This document shows positions 11,575 to 23,078 of a stretch of DNA of 64,000 bases, one piece after another; within the stretch, counting starts at the first letter, position 1, and each line of letters starts with the position of its first letter. The stretch is from Mariannaea sp. PMI_226. Taxonomy: Eukaryota; Ascomycota; Sordariomycetes; Hypocreales; Nectriaceae. Position numbers and translations under genes: made by a program. The notes beneath the pieces are model-generated. The model searched no databases and was not told where the DNA came from. It worked only from the letters and a program-made list of their open reading frames with translations. The stretch covers positions 2,480,001-2,544,000 of the forward strand of contig JANFOG010000004.1 in the NCBI GenBank assembly GCA_024336345.1, read 5' to 3'.

Positions 11575-11718
11575 CAGATAGTAGATGTACGCAATTTAGC
11601 AAGGAGGTCTCTTCGGACGTCATCTGCAGGGATGTTAGCATGTTACGCCATGCGACTGGGCCAGTCTTGTAATACTCGCTAGTGGTGTAAGTAGCTCATA
11701 TCTTGAGCTATGATGCGT

Positions 11719-11726
11719 TGACGTCA
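11719..11726. promoter_or_regulatory. CRE palindrome TGACGTCA
   Basis: Perfect 8-bp CRE, the consensus site of ATF/CREB bZIP factors (Atf1/AtfA in fungi), 234 bp upstream of the ATG at 11960. TATA-like sequences follow at 11810-11816 and 11832-11839. AtfA regulates osmotic, oxidative and spore stress genes, so inducible expression of the downstream gene is a reasonable inference. Confidence 0.55.
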
Positions 11727-11959
11727 TGACAGGTGGGATCTTGGACGATCACCATCCTGCTATAAGTGAGAATGAATAGCCTTGAAAGACAAGACAAGTC
11801 CCAACAAAATATAAAGTTTTCTGTTTTATTTTATAAATATCAACAAGATTGAACAAGAAATTAATCAACTCGTTGTTCTTCTTTGCCCCAACGGAAAAAA
11901 AATACCTACATTGCAAAAGCTTCACTTTATCCTATCCTCTTCCACACCAACCACACAAC

Positions 11960-12241
11960 ATGAATAAGAACGACAAGAAGAACAACGTCACCGACACCAC
12001 TACTGGTGCTGCTACGTTCCTCACCAGCACACTCGGTAACACGGTCGGTGGCGTTGGACGCACGCTCGGCGGCGTGACGGGCGCGGCAACCCGAGGCGTG
12101 GGTAACACCGTCACCAGCGTTACTGGCGACTTGGGGAGACCCATCGGCGACGGCTTGGGCAACATCGGAACAGGTGTTGAAAATAGCCTGAACAGTGTCG
12201 CCAAGGGAGTTGAGGACGCTGGGCAGTGGAAAAAGCAGTAA
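11960..12241 (+). CDS. Small Gly/Val/Thr repeat protein, LEA/hydrophilin-like
   Basis: 93-aa protein with no family I can name. A hydrophilic start (MNKNDKKNN) is followed by loosely repeated blocks of G-x-x-[VL]-G-x-x-x-G character, such as TVGGVGRTLGGVTGAATRG and TVTSVTGDLGRPIGDGLG. It is rich in Gly, Val, Thr and Asn, has only one Trp, no Cys, and no signal peptide or membrane segment. Such composition recalls small stress-protective (LEA or hydrophilin type) proteins, but that is inference. An in-frame ATG-less extension to 11849 exists (a TTG codon). I use 11960 because it is the first ATG, preceded by an A/C-rich context, and the extension lacks the repeat character. The promoter contains a CRE and TATA-like boxes, in keeping with stress control. 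Confidence 0.75.
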   Translation: MNKNDKKNNVTDTTTGAATFLTSTLGNTVGGVGRTLGGVTGAATRGVGNTVTSVTGDLGRPIGDGLGNIGTGVENSLNSVAKGVEDAGQWKKQ

Positions 12242-14435
12242 TTGCAGTCCACCCGAAGAGAATACAGCCAGAATGTGGCGAACACGATGCGTTGGAATGA
12301 AAGTCCGCTAAAAATGTCTACCTAAAAGGACTGGTTATTTCTGTGTTATGTCTTGAATACGTCCATGAGTTTAAAGTCTTGTATTTCGCTCTCTTGAATA
12401 TATGATTAGATGATGTATCCGCTGTCCCCTTCGCCATATAAAGCAATATTATGAAATACCACGGACTTCACAATGTCAAGGGCCAACCGACCCCAACGAC
12501 AAACGCCTTCATCTCATGGTGTTCCTTTTGGTTTGGTTGTTGGAATAGACAAGGCAGCCTCCACACATAATCTACCATGACAAACAATCACAAACACAAT
12601 GTATCCTACTCACCGATAAACGACGGGTGTGCCTTTCACACAGTTTACCACCGGAATCCCTGCTGGCTATACTTGCCACAATGGTTCACTATCAATACGA
12701 TTACCACACAAGAAAGAGGTAAAAGAAAGTCACGTAATCCATATTTGGTTTTTGAAAAAAAAAAAATTGAAAAAAGGAAAAAAAAAAGGATACTTGGCCA
12801 TATGTCTTTTGGGGTTGCCCTTGAACCTGGTGTGGTTCTTGTGACGTTCCTATGTGTATCACTGTGCTTAGAAGTCATAGCAGCAGAGGAAGCTTTATTG
12901 TTCGGATGCAGTTGGAACAACAGCACCCCAAAACTCTTAATAACGAGCCCAATGGCCGATCATTTCCCTCTTGCCTACCCTCGGACTACATCGCTTGAGA
13001 TTACTCACAGTCCCTGCTGCCAGAGGAATCACTTCTTTCCGGTTTCATACTTGATAGTTGGAAAGCTTCTCATCTCGTCTAATGACGACGGAAGAAAATG
13101 TGCAAGCCACGAATGGCGGCTGAAATGTATTACAGTTACACCTCGAGAGCGGATTTACGTTCAATAATGGATTTATTTTTCCCATTCCAATATTCATGTT
13201 GTGTTCTTATCCATTTCCCCTGCCCTTTCGTCAGGTGGGCGGGCAAGTGCTTGCAAACCACCCGAGGGCTGAGCCCACGAATTAGATGGAGAGGTGAGTT
13301 TTCCAGGAGCATTATGAAAAATAGCACGGGATACTTCATGCACCATGAGATGGACCAACATAAAATAGACCTCGTTCAAGACCGCAAAACTTTTGCTCAA
13401 TCTTGACGTGTTCACAGGACCAGGTCTCCAGCGCAGTCCCCGATTATTGAGCGTCAGGGAACCAGGCCGTTCATTATAACATGGAACACCAGAAATAAAC
13501 AGAGCTACGTATTTACACGCCTTCTTCATGTCCTAGCATAAAGCTAGGTTCACAATGAAAACGAGGTGGTAAATCAAAAATTGCGCCCCCCATGGCCCCG
13601 AAGGACAATGGAGCCAGGAACGACTCCGCGATGTGCAATGCAGGCCTTCCAGGCTGAAACCCCCAATTCATGATCTGGGGAGTTCGGAACAAGGTAAGTA
13701 TGAAGAAGAAAAGAAGAAAAAGTTCAAAAGGTGGGAGGCAAAGCGGCATTATATACCTCTGAGAGGGGCCGTGCACGTGATGGAGTGATTGCGCTGATTA
13801 CGGTGATTGCTCTTTGTATTTATGTGGGGCCTCCTCATTTCCTTTGCGGTGGTTGGTGGTGGGTACTTGTGGGCTCCTTTGGAAATTTGACGACTGCCCT
13901 TGAGAGCAGGCAGCAAGCAGGCCATACGCAGTTGCTGCTCCTGCCTGCTGTCAGCCGCAAATTGACAAATGATCTTGCTCGTAACTCCGCTGACTTGAAT
14001 CGGCTATAAGCACGAGATCAAGAGTCCAGAGTACGAATTAGCAGAGATTTATGGGTGAGGATATTACCGAGCTTCGTGTCTGGCTATTTAAAAAGGTAAG
14101 TATTATTTTGGTATTTGCAGACTAAACCATCAGAGGTAAGTGCCAAGATATATGCTCGACACCAAGAACTTATGAAGGCTTTGCATTGTTCATATTGTGA
14201 TGCTACCTTGATGCATATCCATCCCCAGCGAACATATCTGATCTTTAGGAGACGTTCGGATGTACAGTACTTGTTATCCATAGCCTCTCAGAAGGGGCAA
14301 CTGCCTGAGCTCTCTCCCATATGTACATGGCAGTATAAAACCCCACCTCCCATTCGTCCTATCAAAAACTCTCTCCACCCACATCGTGGTGCCTGAATGA
14401 GCTGTCAGGCAAACTTCAGAACTGTTGCGTCTTTC
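12242..14435. other. 2.2-kb gene-free spacer
   Basis: Lies between the 3' ends of the small repeat-protein gene (plus) and the two-exon gene (minus). Open frames up to 196 codons (12577-13167) have no motif and overlap frames on the other strand. An A-rich run sits near 12755-12790. I see nothing else. Confidence 0.5.
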
Positions 14436-15573
14436 TCAGCGTTGCTCGGGTTCAGTTCCACTTCCATGCACAGTCATGTCAAATGCGTTGCAGATGGCTT
14501 GTCTTTCTCGATCCTGACGGTCTCTTGCTCTTTCAAGGGCTTCAATGCGTTCGGTTGCGTTGCGGAGTTCTCGTCTAAGTTCGTTGTTGACAGACCTGAG
14601 CTGCTTATTCTGTCTTCTGCGTAGATCGGAAAGAATAAATTCCAGTTTCATAATCATCATATCATCACTAGTTTCTCTGTCGTGTTTGGAAGGGCCGTTA
14701 CGCCTTGGGTCACTCTGATCGAGCCTCTCTAAGAGCCTCTCGACCGGAGGGGGTAATTGTATGGCTGGCTCGTGTTGCGAACTGTTGTCATTCAATGGCC
14801 AAAGGCCGCTCATCTGTCTTTGCGAATCTAGCACGCCAAATTAGCCACGTCTATTTTCGTTAGCTCATGCCATGGTTACCCTTTCGAATATGTAGAGGAT
14901 CTGAATTCGATGTCAGGGTCTCCTCATCTTCGCTATCTTCGCTCTCTCCACCATATTCATCATCAGGAATGTGAATTTCTGTTCCATTGTTACCGTCCTC
15001 ACCCTCCCTCTTTAGGCGAATCATCTCGGGCTCGATCTCCGTGCCGCGTTCAGTTAGAGGATGTTTCACTCGAGCCTCGATGCGCTGCTTGATTGCAGCT
15101 TGAAGCCTGGGGAAAAAGGGCGAGTTACGGAACTCAAGGTCTACCGTTGGTCCTTTGTTATTGAATTCCCATATACTGAGGTCAGCATCGGGGAACCTTT
15201 TTTGAACCCAGATTGCACATCGAGACTTGATCGTTACGGACGGTGAAAAAAGTATCTTCAAAAAGGTCCATCGACTCCATGAGACATGCTGCCGCCATCG
15301 ACCTTGGTAAAATCGATGCTCATTTATATACTGTCCATCGGAACTGAGTTTCAAATCAGGAACTCCTTCCAGCCATATCTTCTTTTCTGTTGCGTCGAGT
15401 GTGTGGCCCCATGTGCACCACATGCGCTTTGCCTGGACGTACCAGTCGAGTTCTTGTTGGCCTCGTCCAGTGAAAGCCGGGTATTTAGCCATGGTAAGGG
15501 GCTCCTTGGCCTTCTGCGATCCTAATGCGGCTCTGGCTTTAGCCAATCTAGCTTGATATCTTGTCCTATACAT
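14436..15573 (-). CDS. Hypothetical two-exon protein, Trp-rich N-terminus and C-terminal coiled coil
   Basis: Not recognised. Proposed exons 15573-14880 and 14827-14436 encode 361 aa. The 52-nt intron has a GTAACC donor, a GCTAAT branch and a GTGCTAG acceptor, and joins the two frames in phase. The N-terminal half is rich in Trp, Arg and Tyr (for example ELDWYVQAKRMWCTWGHT). A strongly acidic stretch precedes the splice site (GESEDSEDEE). The second exon has a Pro-rich segment, then a likely coiled coil of about 70 residues dense in Leu, Arg and Glu (NNELRRELRNATERIEALER). No signal peptide or membrane segment. A second possible start, MAKYPAF, lies at 15492. It may be a lineage-specific gene. 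The continuous frame and the clean intron support a real gene; function is unknown. Confidence 0.6.
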
Positions 15574-16498
15574 GATTATTTGTTGTGGTTTTGGAATGTT
15601 GTTTGATCTTGCTGGCTTGTGTGCGGAGTGTTGGATGGACGTACGTGTGCATGCGCTGGTGATGTGAGAGGAGGAGGAACAACAGAGGATGATTCACTGA
15701 CGGCAGAACATATCCCCCAGGTGGAACTGAGTGCTATGTTTTTTTTTTTTTTTTTTTTTTTTTTTGGGAATCGTACAGTTTACAGCTGTTTGGTATTTGG
15801 GAACAACACTATTATTAGACCTTGGACATGAGGTTAGGTATTTCGACTTCTGGTTAGCTAGATGTTTTCGTGTTCATATTCCAAGAGCCTGCATTTTTCC
15901 TTGTTAATAGGATGCTCACTTGTTATTTTCTTATTGATATTACTTCTGTTGCTACATTGGGTGTTTCTAGCCATGTTTGTTTCTTGGTCGCCGTGTTCAA
16001 TTGATCGAGAGTAAACTGCTATAGGACGCGTAAAATAAATGTAGTATGGAGTGTCATATAAGCACCCAGAGAAAGGTACTGAGAAATGGCTAAAGTGAAA
16101 ACCAAGAGGCGAACTATGATTAGAGGATATCATTTGGGTGGAAACTAATACATGACTACATAACAGATACAGCTTCGATGAAAGAAGTTTGGCTTATTAG
16201 TTGCTATGTATTAGATTCTGCCTTACCCTGGAGACAATCTCGACTTTGTTGTGTGGCTGGAGCTGTAGGTTAAGTTCTAGGACTTACAGTACAGATTACA
16301 GTGTTTAGAGTGGGTGAGAAGTGGAGTCTCATGCCAGCCAGTGGACAGTGGACGGCAAGCTTTAACTAGCGCATCCGCGGGGTGCCAAAGCCAAAGACGG
16401 CAGAATGCTGTGGCGGGGCGCCAGACGGACTTTTTTTTTCCTGCGCGCCTGGTAAATTTTCTGTTGCAAGTCATTTCCACTTCAACACAATCGCGACC
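15574..16498. other. Divergent promoter region (two-exon gene / NCL1)
   Basis: About 0.9 kb between head-to-head genes. It contains a 27-bp T run and AT-rich sequence. No coding potential beyond short frames. Confidence 0.5.
15739..15765 (+). repeat. Homopolymer: 27 consecutive T
   Basis: Uninterrupted poly(T), about 170 bp upstream of the minus-strand gene. It could be a nucleosome-excluding poly(dA:dT) promoter element. Exact length is uncertain because such runs are error-prone in sequencing. Confidence 0.85.
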
Positions 16499-19119
16499 AT
16501 GGGCAAGAAGAGTTTCCGGGTACGACCTCACCTAATTTCGTACCAATCGAACACGCAGGAAGCTGATGATTCATTCTAGGGCAAGAACAGACGAGGCGGC
16601 GGCGGCGGTCGAGGTGGTGGCCAGTCTGGAGGTGGTTACAGAGACTACCCTGCCATCCCCAAGGAGAACGAGAAGTTCCAGCGTTTCTACGACACACTGC
16701 TTCAGCAGGACGACGAAGAGAAGGCGGCCTATTGGGATGCGCTGAGACGCGAACTTCCCAACAGTTTCCGATTCTGCGGCTCCAAGGGGTATGTATTTCC
16801 ATCACCACGACGCGAAATCGAACATATGCTTACTTCATTGCGCCCAGCCATGCGCTCAATGTCAAGAGACTCCTAAAGGACCGATACATCCCCGAAATCG
16901 TCAAGATTGAACACCAAGATGGAACTCCTGTTGCGCCCCCTAATGCCGTTCCCTGGTATCCCGATGAGCTCGCTTGGTGGATGACCACCCCCAAGAACGT
17001 CATTCGCAAGTTCCCTCCCTTTGCGGCCTTCCAGAAGTTCCTCGTCTCTGAGACGAGCGTTGGAAATATCAGTCGCCAGGAGGTTGTCAGCATGATTCCT
17101 CCCCTGTTGATGGATCTGCGCCCCGGCATGACTGTTTTGGATATGTGTGCTGCCCCTGGAAGCAAAGCCGCCCAGCTTCTCGAGATGATTCACGTTGGAG
17201 AAGAGGCTCGAGTTCGCAAGACCCTGCGCGCCTTTGCTCAGGAAGATGGATTGGATCTTGGTGTTGAGACCCAGGATGAAATCGATGCCGACCTCAGCGC
17301 CGACCCTACCGATGCAGGACGAGCCACTGGCTTACTCATTGCCAACGACTCTGACTACAAGCGTGGCCACATGTTGGTCCATCAACTTAAGCGACTTTCG
17401 TCGCCCAATTTGATTGTCACTAACCACGATGCGACTCAATTCCCTTCCATCAAGCTGCCCTCGGATCCCAACTCAAACAAGGCCAAGTACCTGAAGTTCG
17501 ACCGCATCCTGGCTGATGTCCCCTGTTCCGGTGACGGCACTCTCCGAAAGAACGCCAATCTCTGGAAGGACTGGCAACCAGGCAGTGCACTCGGTCTCCA
17601 TGTTACCCAGATTAGAATTTTGGTACGAGCTCTCCAGATGCTCAAGGTTGGCGGCCGCGTCGTCTTCTCTACATGCAGTATGAACCCTGTGGAGAACGAG
17701 GCTGTTGTAGTGTCTGCTATCGAAAGATGCGGCGGTCCTGATAATGTTGAAATTGTTGATTGCAGCAACGAGCTAAAGGGATTGAAGCGCAACCCTGGCA
17801 TGAAGTCATGGAAGATCATGGACAAGACTGCCAAGATTTGGAATTCATGGAAGGAAGTTGAAGAATATGCCAACGAGCACAACGAGGGCGTGACTCCCGG
17901 AAGAGTTGTCGAGACCATGTTCCCCAGACTCGAGGGCTCTCAGTGCGCTGACCTGCCTCTGGAACGCTGCATGCGTGTCTATGCTCACATGCAAGACACT
18001 GGCGGCTTCTTCATTACTGTGCTCCAGAAGAAGGCCGAGTTCAAGGCCAAGAATGAGAATGAGCCCAAGCAGGCCCCTGCCAAGGCTGAAGGCTCATCGG
18101 AGACTCCCAAAACCGAGAAAGTCACCGAGGAGGGTGCCGAGAAGGCTGATGCCGAACCTGTCACGGCCGCCACAGAAGGAGACATCTCCATGCCAGATGA
18201 GACCACAAATGGAAACAAGAGACCTCTCGAGACTGAAGAAGCCGAGGAGCAGCCCGTGAAGAAAGCTAAGCTTGAAGAGTCCGAGCCTTCGGCTGCCACA
18301 ACCCCAGTCTCTCAGCCTAAGCAAGAGAACGGTGGCAAGCCCAGACGCAACGGACCGGTTGAAGAGGCCTTCAAGTATCTTGATTCCACCCACCCTGTCA
18401 TTCAGAACATTAAGGAGTTTTATCATCTCTCAACTCGCTTCCCCGATGACCGATACATGGTGCGAAACGAGATGGGCGAGCCTGCCAAGGCCATCTACTA
18501 CACTACTGCTTTGATGCGAGACATTCTCAAGGAGAATGAGGGCCGAGGCATCAAGTTTATCCACGGTGGTGTTCGCATGTTCATGAAGCAGGATGCACCA
18601 TCTGCAGAGGTATGCCGCTGGCGCATCCAGGCTGAGGGCATGCCCATCCTCCAGGGCTATGTCGGTGAGCCTCGTGTCATCCACCTTCGCAACAAGGAGA
18701 CATTCCGCAAGCTACTCATCGAGATGTTCCCTCGCATCTCTGACGAGAACTGGAAGAGGTTCGATGAGATTGGCGAGCGCGTCCGAGATATCGGCATGGG
18801 CTGCTGTGTACTTCGTATCGAGCCCGACGGCACCGATCCCGATTTCAGCGAGCGTATGGCACTACCTCTGTGGAAGAGCATTCACTCGCTTAACCTCATG
18901 CTGCCCAAGGAGGATCGCGCGGCAATGTTGCTGCGTGTCTTCAACGACACTTCCCCTCTCATCAACATTAGCCTGAACAAGCAAACTAACACGGATACTG
19001 CGGCTCAGGAGGCTCAAGTGGAGGCTGCTGATGCTCAGGGGAATGCCGATGTCGAGGAGAACGGAGAGGCCAACGGCACAAAGGAAGATGAGTCAAAAGA
19101 GGTTGAACAAAACGCTTGA
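16499..19119 (+). CDS. NCL1: tRNA (cytosine-5-)-methyltransferase, NSUN2/Trm4 family
   Basis: Nuclear enzyme that makes 5-methylcytosine in tRNAs using S-adenosylmethionine. Exons 16499-16519, 16580-16788 and 16848-19119 give 833 aa. Introns of 60 and 59 nt have donors GTACGA and GTATGT and acceptors CTAG and CCAG. After a seven-residue exon comes a Gly/Arg-rich N-terminus, then the Rossmann methyltransferase core: DMCAAPGSKAAQLLEM (SAM site), DVPCSGDGTLRKN with Cys303 (motif IV), and FSTCSMNPVENEAVV with Cys353 (motif VI). The 50-residue spacing equals that of human NSUN2 (Cys271/Cys321). A Lys/Glu-rich, PVKKAKLE-containing linker follows near residues 440-550, then the family's C-terminal domain and an acidic tail. 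Length is slightly above that of yeast Trm4. Convergent with MTG2, 154 bp away. Confidence 0.95.
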
Positions 19120-19273
19120 TTTTGGGAATGAGAGTTTGAGTAAATGGTTATAAGTTTCTTTGATGTCATATATGGTACAGCTTTTGGTACAAAATTTTGT
19201 AAAATCAAGACCTAGGATGATCTCACGGTACAGGTTGATTTATATAATACATGGGACTCTTCAAAACCGTCGC

Positions 19274-21013
19274 CTATTCGTCTAATAGACCAACAGTCCA
19301 GTGAACGATCCTGTCTACCCCCTGGTTGTTGATTGCGCTGACGGGAATTGCGGTGCAATTCTTGACCCAGGCTTGCTCGACTCCAGTTGGATGTGGGGTT
19401 TCACCCGCTGTGATGCTGTCAAGATAGTCCTTGAGTTTCTTGAAATTCTCCTGGGTTCCGGCCAGGTCAGCCTTGGTCGCCACAACGAACCAAGGCTTGG
19501 CGGCAATCTGGATTCCGGGCATCTCAGTAGGCGCTTGAGGCACACTGAAGTCATCGCTGTAGTTGACAGGGCCCCCATCACCTGATACGTCCCAGTCAAT
19601 GCGGCTGTCAATTTCGCGGTCCTGCTCCTCCTCATCCCGCATTTTGGCATACAAGCCCACTTCACGCCACAGTGAGTCGAGAGCCTTGACAGCGTCACCA
19701 GCAGCTAAATCGATGACAAATGCGAGGACACCGGCACGCTCCACATGGCGCAGGAAAGCAATGCCCAATCCGCGATCTAGATGGGCTCCCTCGATCAGGC
19801 CAGGAATGTCGGCGACGCTGAAACGGGTGCGCGGTTCGGTGTCAACCTCCTCAGGCAAGCCCATCTGGGCAGGGTAGCGACGATAACTCTTGATGGTGGG
19901 ACGACCAGAGTACTTATCAAGCACCACAGTTCCAATATTAGGCTGTAGAGTAGTGAAGGCCCAATTCCCGACTCGAGTTCGGCTATTGGTGAGAGCGCGA
20001 AGGAGGGTGCTCTTACCAGCATTGGGGAGACCAACAAGACCAACATCGGCGAGGAGCTTGAGTTCAAGTTCAATCTTCATAGTAACTGCACTCTCGCCTC
20101 TCGTAGCGAACATGGGTCTTGGATGCTCTCGGGAAGTAAAGTGAGGGTTTCCCAAACCACCAATGCCACCCGTAGCAAGTAGGATGGGAGTCGGAGTAGG
20201 ACGAGATAGATCAAGATGTATCGTTGGAGGGGGCTGCTTGAGAATGCGATGGCGCTTTGGGAGGCGAGGGAAAACGGCTTGTTTGACATCTGTTTTGGAC
20301 AAGCCAGGATAAAGCAACCACTTGCGCCGTTCCGGATTTCCATCCTCTTCCTCTTCGTCTTGTTCTTCCTCTTCTTCCCTCGTATCGTTTTCCTCGTTCT
20401 CCTCATATCCACGTTCTTCTGTGAGTCTTTTTCTTTCTAATTCTGCAAAGTGCTGCTCGCGTTTGCGCGCCTTCTCCTGAGCGCGCCAGAGCTTCATATC
20501 CAGCTCCTCATCGGCCACAGGATCCTCACGCTCTAGCTCACGCACTACGGTGCCTACAGGCACAGTGATGATAATGTCGTCGCCTCTGGTACCACTCTTT
20601 GCACTTCCCTGACCATTTTTGCCACGTCCAGCATGGATGAACCTCTTTCGTGCCAGCTTATGAAGTGACGTCTCGCCGTGTGCAGCCTGGATGTAAACGT
20701 TACCGCCATGGCCACCGTCACCGCCATTGGGAGGGCCTTCGGCGAGGTAGGCCTCTCGTAAAAAGGATATACAGCCATTGCCGCCACGGCCGGCATATAG
20801 GGTCAACTGCGCCTTATCTGAAAAGGTGGGTGCCGCATAGTCATCTGGCGCTGGGTTTAAACGTGACTCTGGAAGGTCATTGATGGTGGAAGTATTTCGT
20901 CGATGTCGAAGAGCTGCGGCGGCGGCGGCGGCGCGAGAGCAACGTTGAGAGAAGAGTGACGGGTAGAGAAATGGGAGGAGTGTAGAGCCGGCATTGGGAC
21001 AGCGGGGAGCCAT
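19274..21013 (-). CDS. MTG2: Mitochondrial Obg-family GTPase
   Basis: Intronless, 579 aa. Obg GTPases act in large mitoribosomal subunit assembly at the inner membrane. Seen: a basic, Ala-rich N-terminus compatible with mitochondrial import (residues 1-45, with a six-Ala run encoded by repeated GCC/GCG-type codons), and the Gly-rich Obg fold starting near 65 (YAGRGGNGCISFLREA, PPNGGDGGHGGNVYIQ). An insertion of about 100 residues, rich in Glu, Asp and Lys (about 160-262), follows. The fold resumes at ILLATGGIGGLGNPHF, and the G domain has G1 GLPNAGKST (328-336), G3 DIPGLIEGA and G4 TKAD (513-516, where NKxD is usual). The frame is open to 21301, but the stretch before the ATG at 21013 has no targeting character, so I chose the internal Met. 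Confidence 0.92.
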   Translation of the reverse strand: MAPRCPNAGSTLLPFLYPSLFSQRCSRAAAAAAALRHRRNTSTINDLPESRLNPAPDDYAAPTFSDKAQLTLYAGRGGNGCISFLREAYLAEGPPNGGDGGHGGNVYIQAAHGETSLHKLARKRFIHAGRGKNGQGSAKSGTRGDDIIITVPVGTVVRELEREDPVADEELDMKLWRAQEKARKREQHFAELERKRLTEERGYEENEENDTREEEEEQDEEEEDGNPERRKWLLYPGLSKTDVKQAVFPRLPKRHRILKQPPPTIHLDLSRPTPTPILLATGGIGGLGNPHFTSREHPRPMFATRGESAVTMKIELELKLLADVGLVGLPNAGKSTLLRALTNSRTRVGNWAFTTLQPNIGTVVLDKYSGRPTIKSYRRYPAQMGLPEEVDTEPRTRFSVADIPGLIEGAHLDRGLGIAFLRHVERAGVLAFVIDLAAGDAVKALDSLWREVGLYAKMRDEEEQDREIDSRIDWDVSGDGGPVNYSDDFSVPQAPTEMPGIQIAAKPWFVVATKADLAGTQENFKKLKDYLDSITAGETPHPTGVEQAWVKNCTAIPVSAINNQGVDRIVHWTVGLLDE

Positions 21014-23078
21014 GGCCACTGCAACTGCCCACTGATTGAGGCACAGGAAGAGATATCGAAAATTGAGGTTTGAAAAGAGAACCCGGTTTGTTTGACGCGG
21101 GCCTGAAACTGGAGACCAAATTTTTGGAGAGAGGTGCAGTCTGATAAGATAAGATGTCAACCAAACCCGGGGTAAGACTACACCACCATAAATAACTACC
21201 CTACCTGCCTTGCTACCTCCGAAATAATTTGGAGAATAGGTATGCCCGAGAAAGGAAAGAACCCTTGTGAGCAACAGGCAACCACGCCCCATATGACCCA
21301 ATTAACGTACCTACGTGCTATGCCTGAGGAACGAGCTGATGCTGTGGAGGGATTTCAAGGGGAAGGAAAGGGAAAGAGAAAGAGGCTGTGTCCTATCCTA
21401 TTTCCTACATAAAGCAGGCGGTGCCTACATCACAAATCCGTAACAGAGAGAGTCACATCCTCCCTCTTTCATCTCACGACGCCCTCTTCACTAACATCTT
21501 TGGCCTGCCACCATCAATCTTATTGGTGATATTTTGATTATCGGCTCCTCTCTTCCTGATTGGATCAGCGAGCAAGTGAGTCGCATGCTCACTGGCAATG
21601 TCTCTCTGCCTTATGAACATACTTCAACGATCGACCGCTACAGCAGCCATGGCAACACCATGTTCGTGTCCGTTCTCCATCGTCTTTATGTTTCGCATAC
21701 GATGCCTACCTTAGCCAATCGATACAATATTCTCTTCGTTGTCGTCCCAATATTTGCCGCGTTGTCGTCGTTCGTCGTTCGCCGTGCCAATCACTGCCAG
21801 CATTGTCCTTCCCTGTCCGTTCGTCTTGCTGCCCCATCTTGATCTGCAGCCCGCCCGAATGGCCCATTGATTGTGCAGGCGGCCTGTCTCTGACCAATGC
21901 TGGAGAGAGGGTGCTGGAACACGGATAAGGCCAGCTGATCCCAAAAATGCGGTGAATTGACCAGCCGCCGTGTTCCCCTCAACCTCCTAGCCCCTCTATC
22001 CCGCCATCCTGGGTTGGCTATTCTGGAGCTTAGCTGTCTGCCACTGTCTCTCCGTCTCCCGCCATTTCCATTTACCTATTTTCGGCAATGTGTCTCCCCT
22101 GGCTGTTCACCACTTTTTAGTCGACGCCGAATATCTTTGTTCAGGCTCGTTTTCACTCCCAACCTGACCTTCTTTCTTTACTTTTCTCCAGACTGTTCTT
22201 CTCGTCATTGACCCTAGGCACCTATCCTCAACCCTTTTGTTCCCGCCCTCGGTATCCTTCTTCCAGCTCTCGTTCCATCTTGACCGGACCTAACTATCTT
22301 TCGTCCCAATTCTTCTTGACCACGTTCCATCCCCCCCTCCCACATCGTTGTGCTACTACTGCTGCTTGTCTACCACCCATTGCGACCAAGAAAAAGCACC
22401 TGAGCAGCTGCCTCGCCCAACGACGGTTCGCCGCCAAACGCCCCCTCTCTACGGTCCATTGGGTCAGCTTGCATACGCTCCGTGGTCCCGCATTCGAGCC
22501 ACGACAGAAGACGTGGACCGGCTCTTCTCATTCGATCCCTCTCCACATAGCTTCCCTCAGTTCCCCACGCGACTTCTTCCATCTCGCTCCTCAGTTTCTC
22601 CCTCCCTTCCAGCTCGAGCCCTGAGAGCTGCTGGTGCTTGCAGGATACATCCTGCCCCCAAAAGAAACCAGCGAAACAGCAGCTTTCTGCCTGTCTACTG
22701 CTCGTCAACAGGTATACCATACCACTTTCCCCTTTGGTGTCATTATCTCCTTACCGCCACGTCCGAGCCTTCTTGTCTGCCGTAGTGGCTGTTGTCGTCC
22801 TGTCCAGGTCAGTTCTTCTTCTCCTCACCTCCCGTCCCCTCCCCCGGTCCCCGGTCATCATTGTCCACACTTTTCGTCTCTGTGCTCTGCCTCGCTGCAT
22901 TCTTGTCTCATGAAACTTGCCAGTGGGGTCAGAGGGAGAGGCTCAACCTGCATTTACGTCGTTGTCATGACTTGAACACCCTCTTGCTGCATTTTGCATT
23001 CTTTTACCTTTTCCCGCCTCTCCCCACCGCCGCGGCTCGCCCTAAGCCTATGCCATCCCGGCCGCCGCCTCTGCTAAA
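21014..23078. other. 2.1-kb intergenic region, mostly a pyrimidine-rich leader
   Basis: Divergent spacer between MTG2 and the CxxC protein gene. From about 21415 to 23060 the plus strand is strongly C/T-rich, with repeated CTCTTC, TTCTTC and CCCTCCC blocks. It carries many short ATG-initiated frames (21534, 21957, 22208, 22348, 22634). I interpret most of it as a long 5' leader with upstream ORFs, possibly with leader introns. None of the frames resembles a protein family. Confidence 0.5.

Larger units (their letters stand above)
10956..11959. other. Intergenic: DBP7 3' flank and stress-type promoter of the next gene
   Basis: About 1 kb of AT-rich sequence. No credible gene. The right half carries a CRE palindrome, a STRE core and TATA-like boxes upstream of the small repeat-protein gene at 11960. 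Confidence 0.6.

Noticed and set aside
21014..21301. N-terminal extension of the MTG2 frame
   Set aside because: Sequence before Met at 21013 has no targeting-peptide or Obg character and is probably 5' leader.
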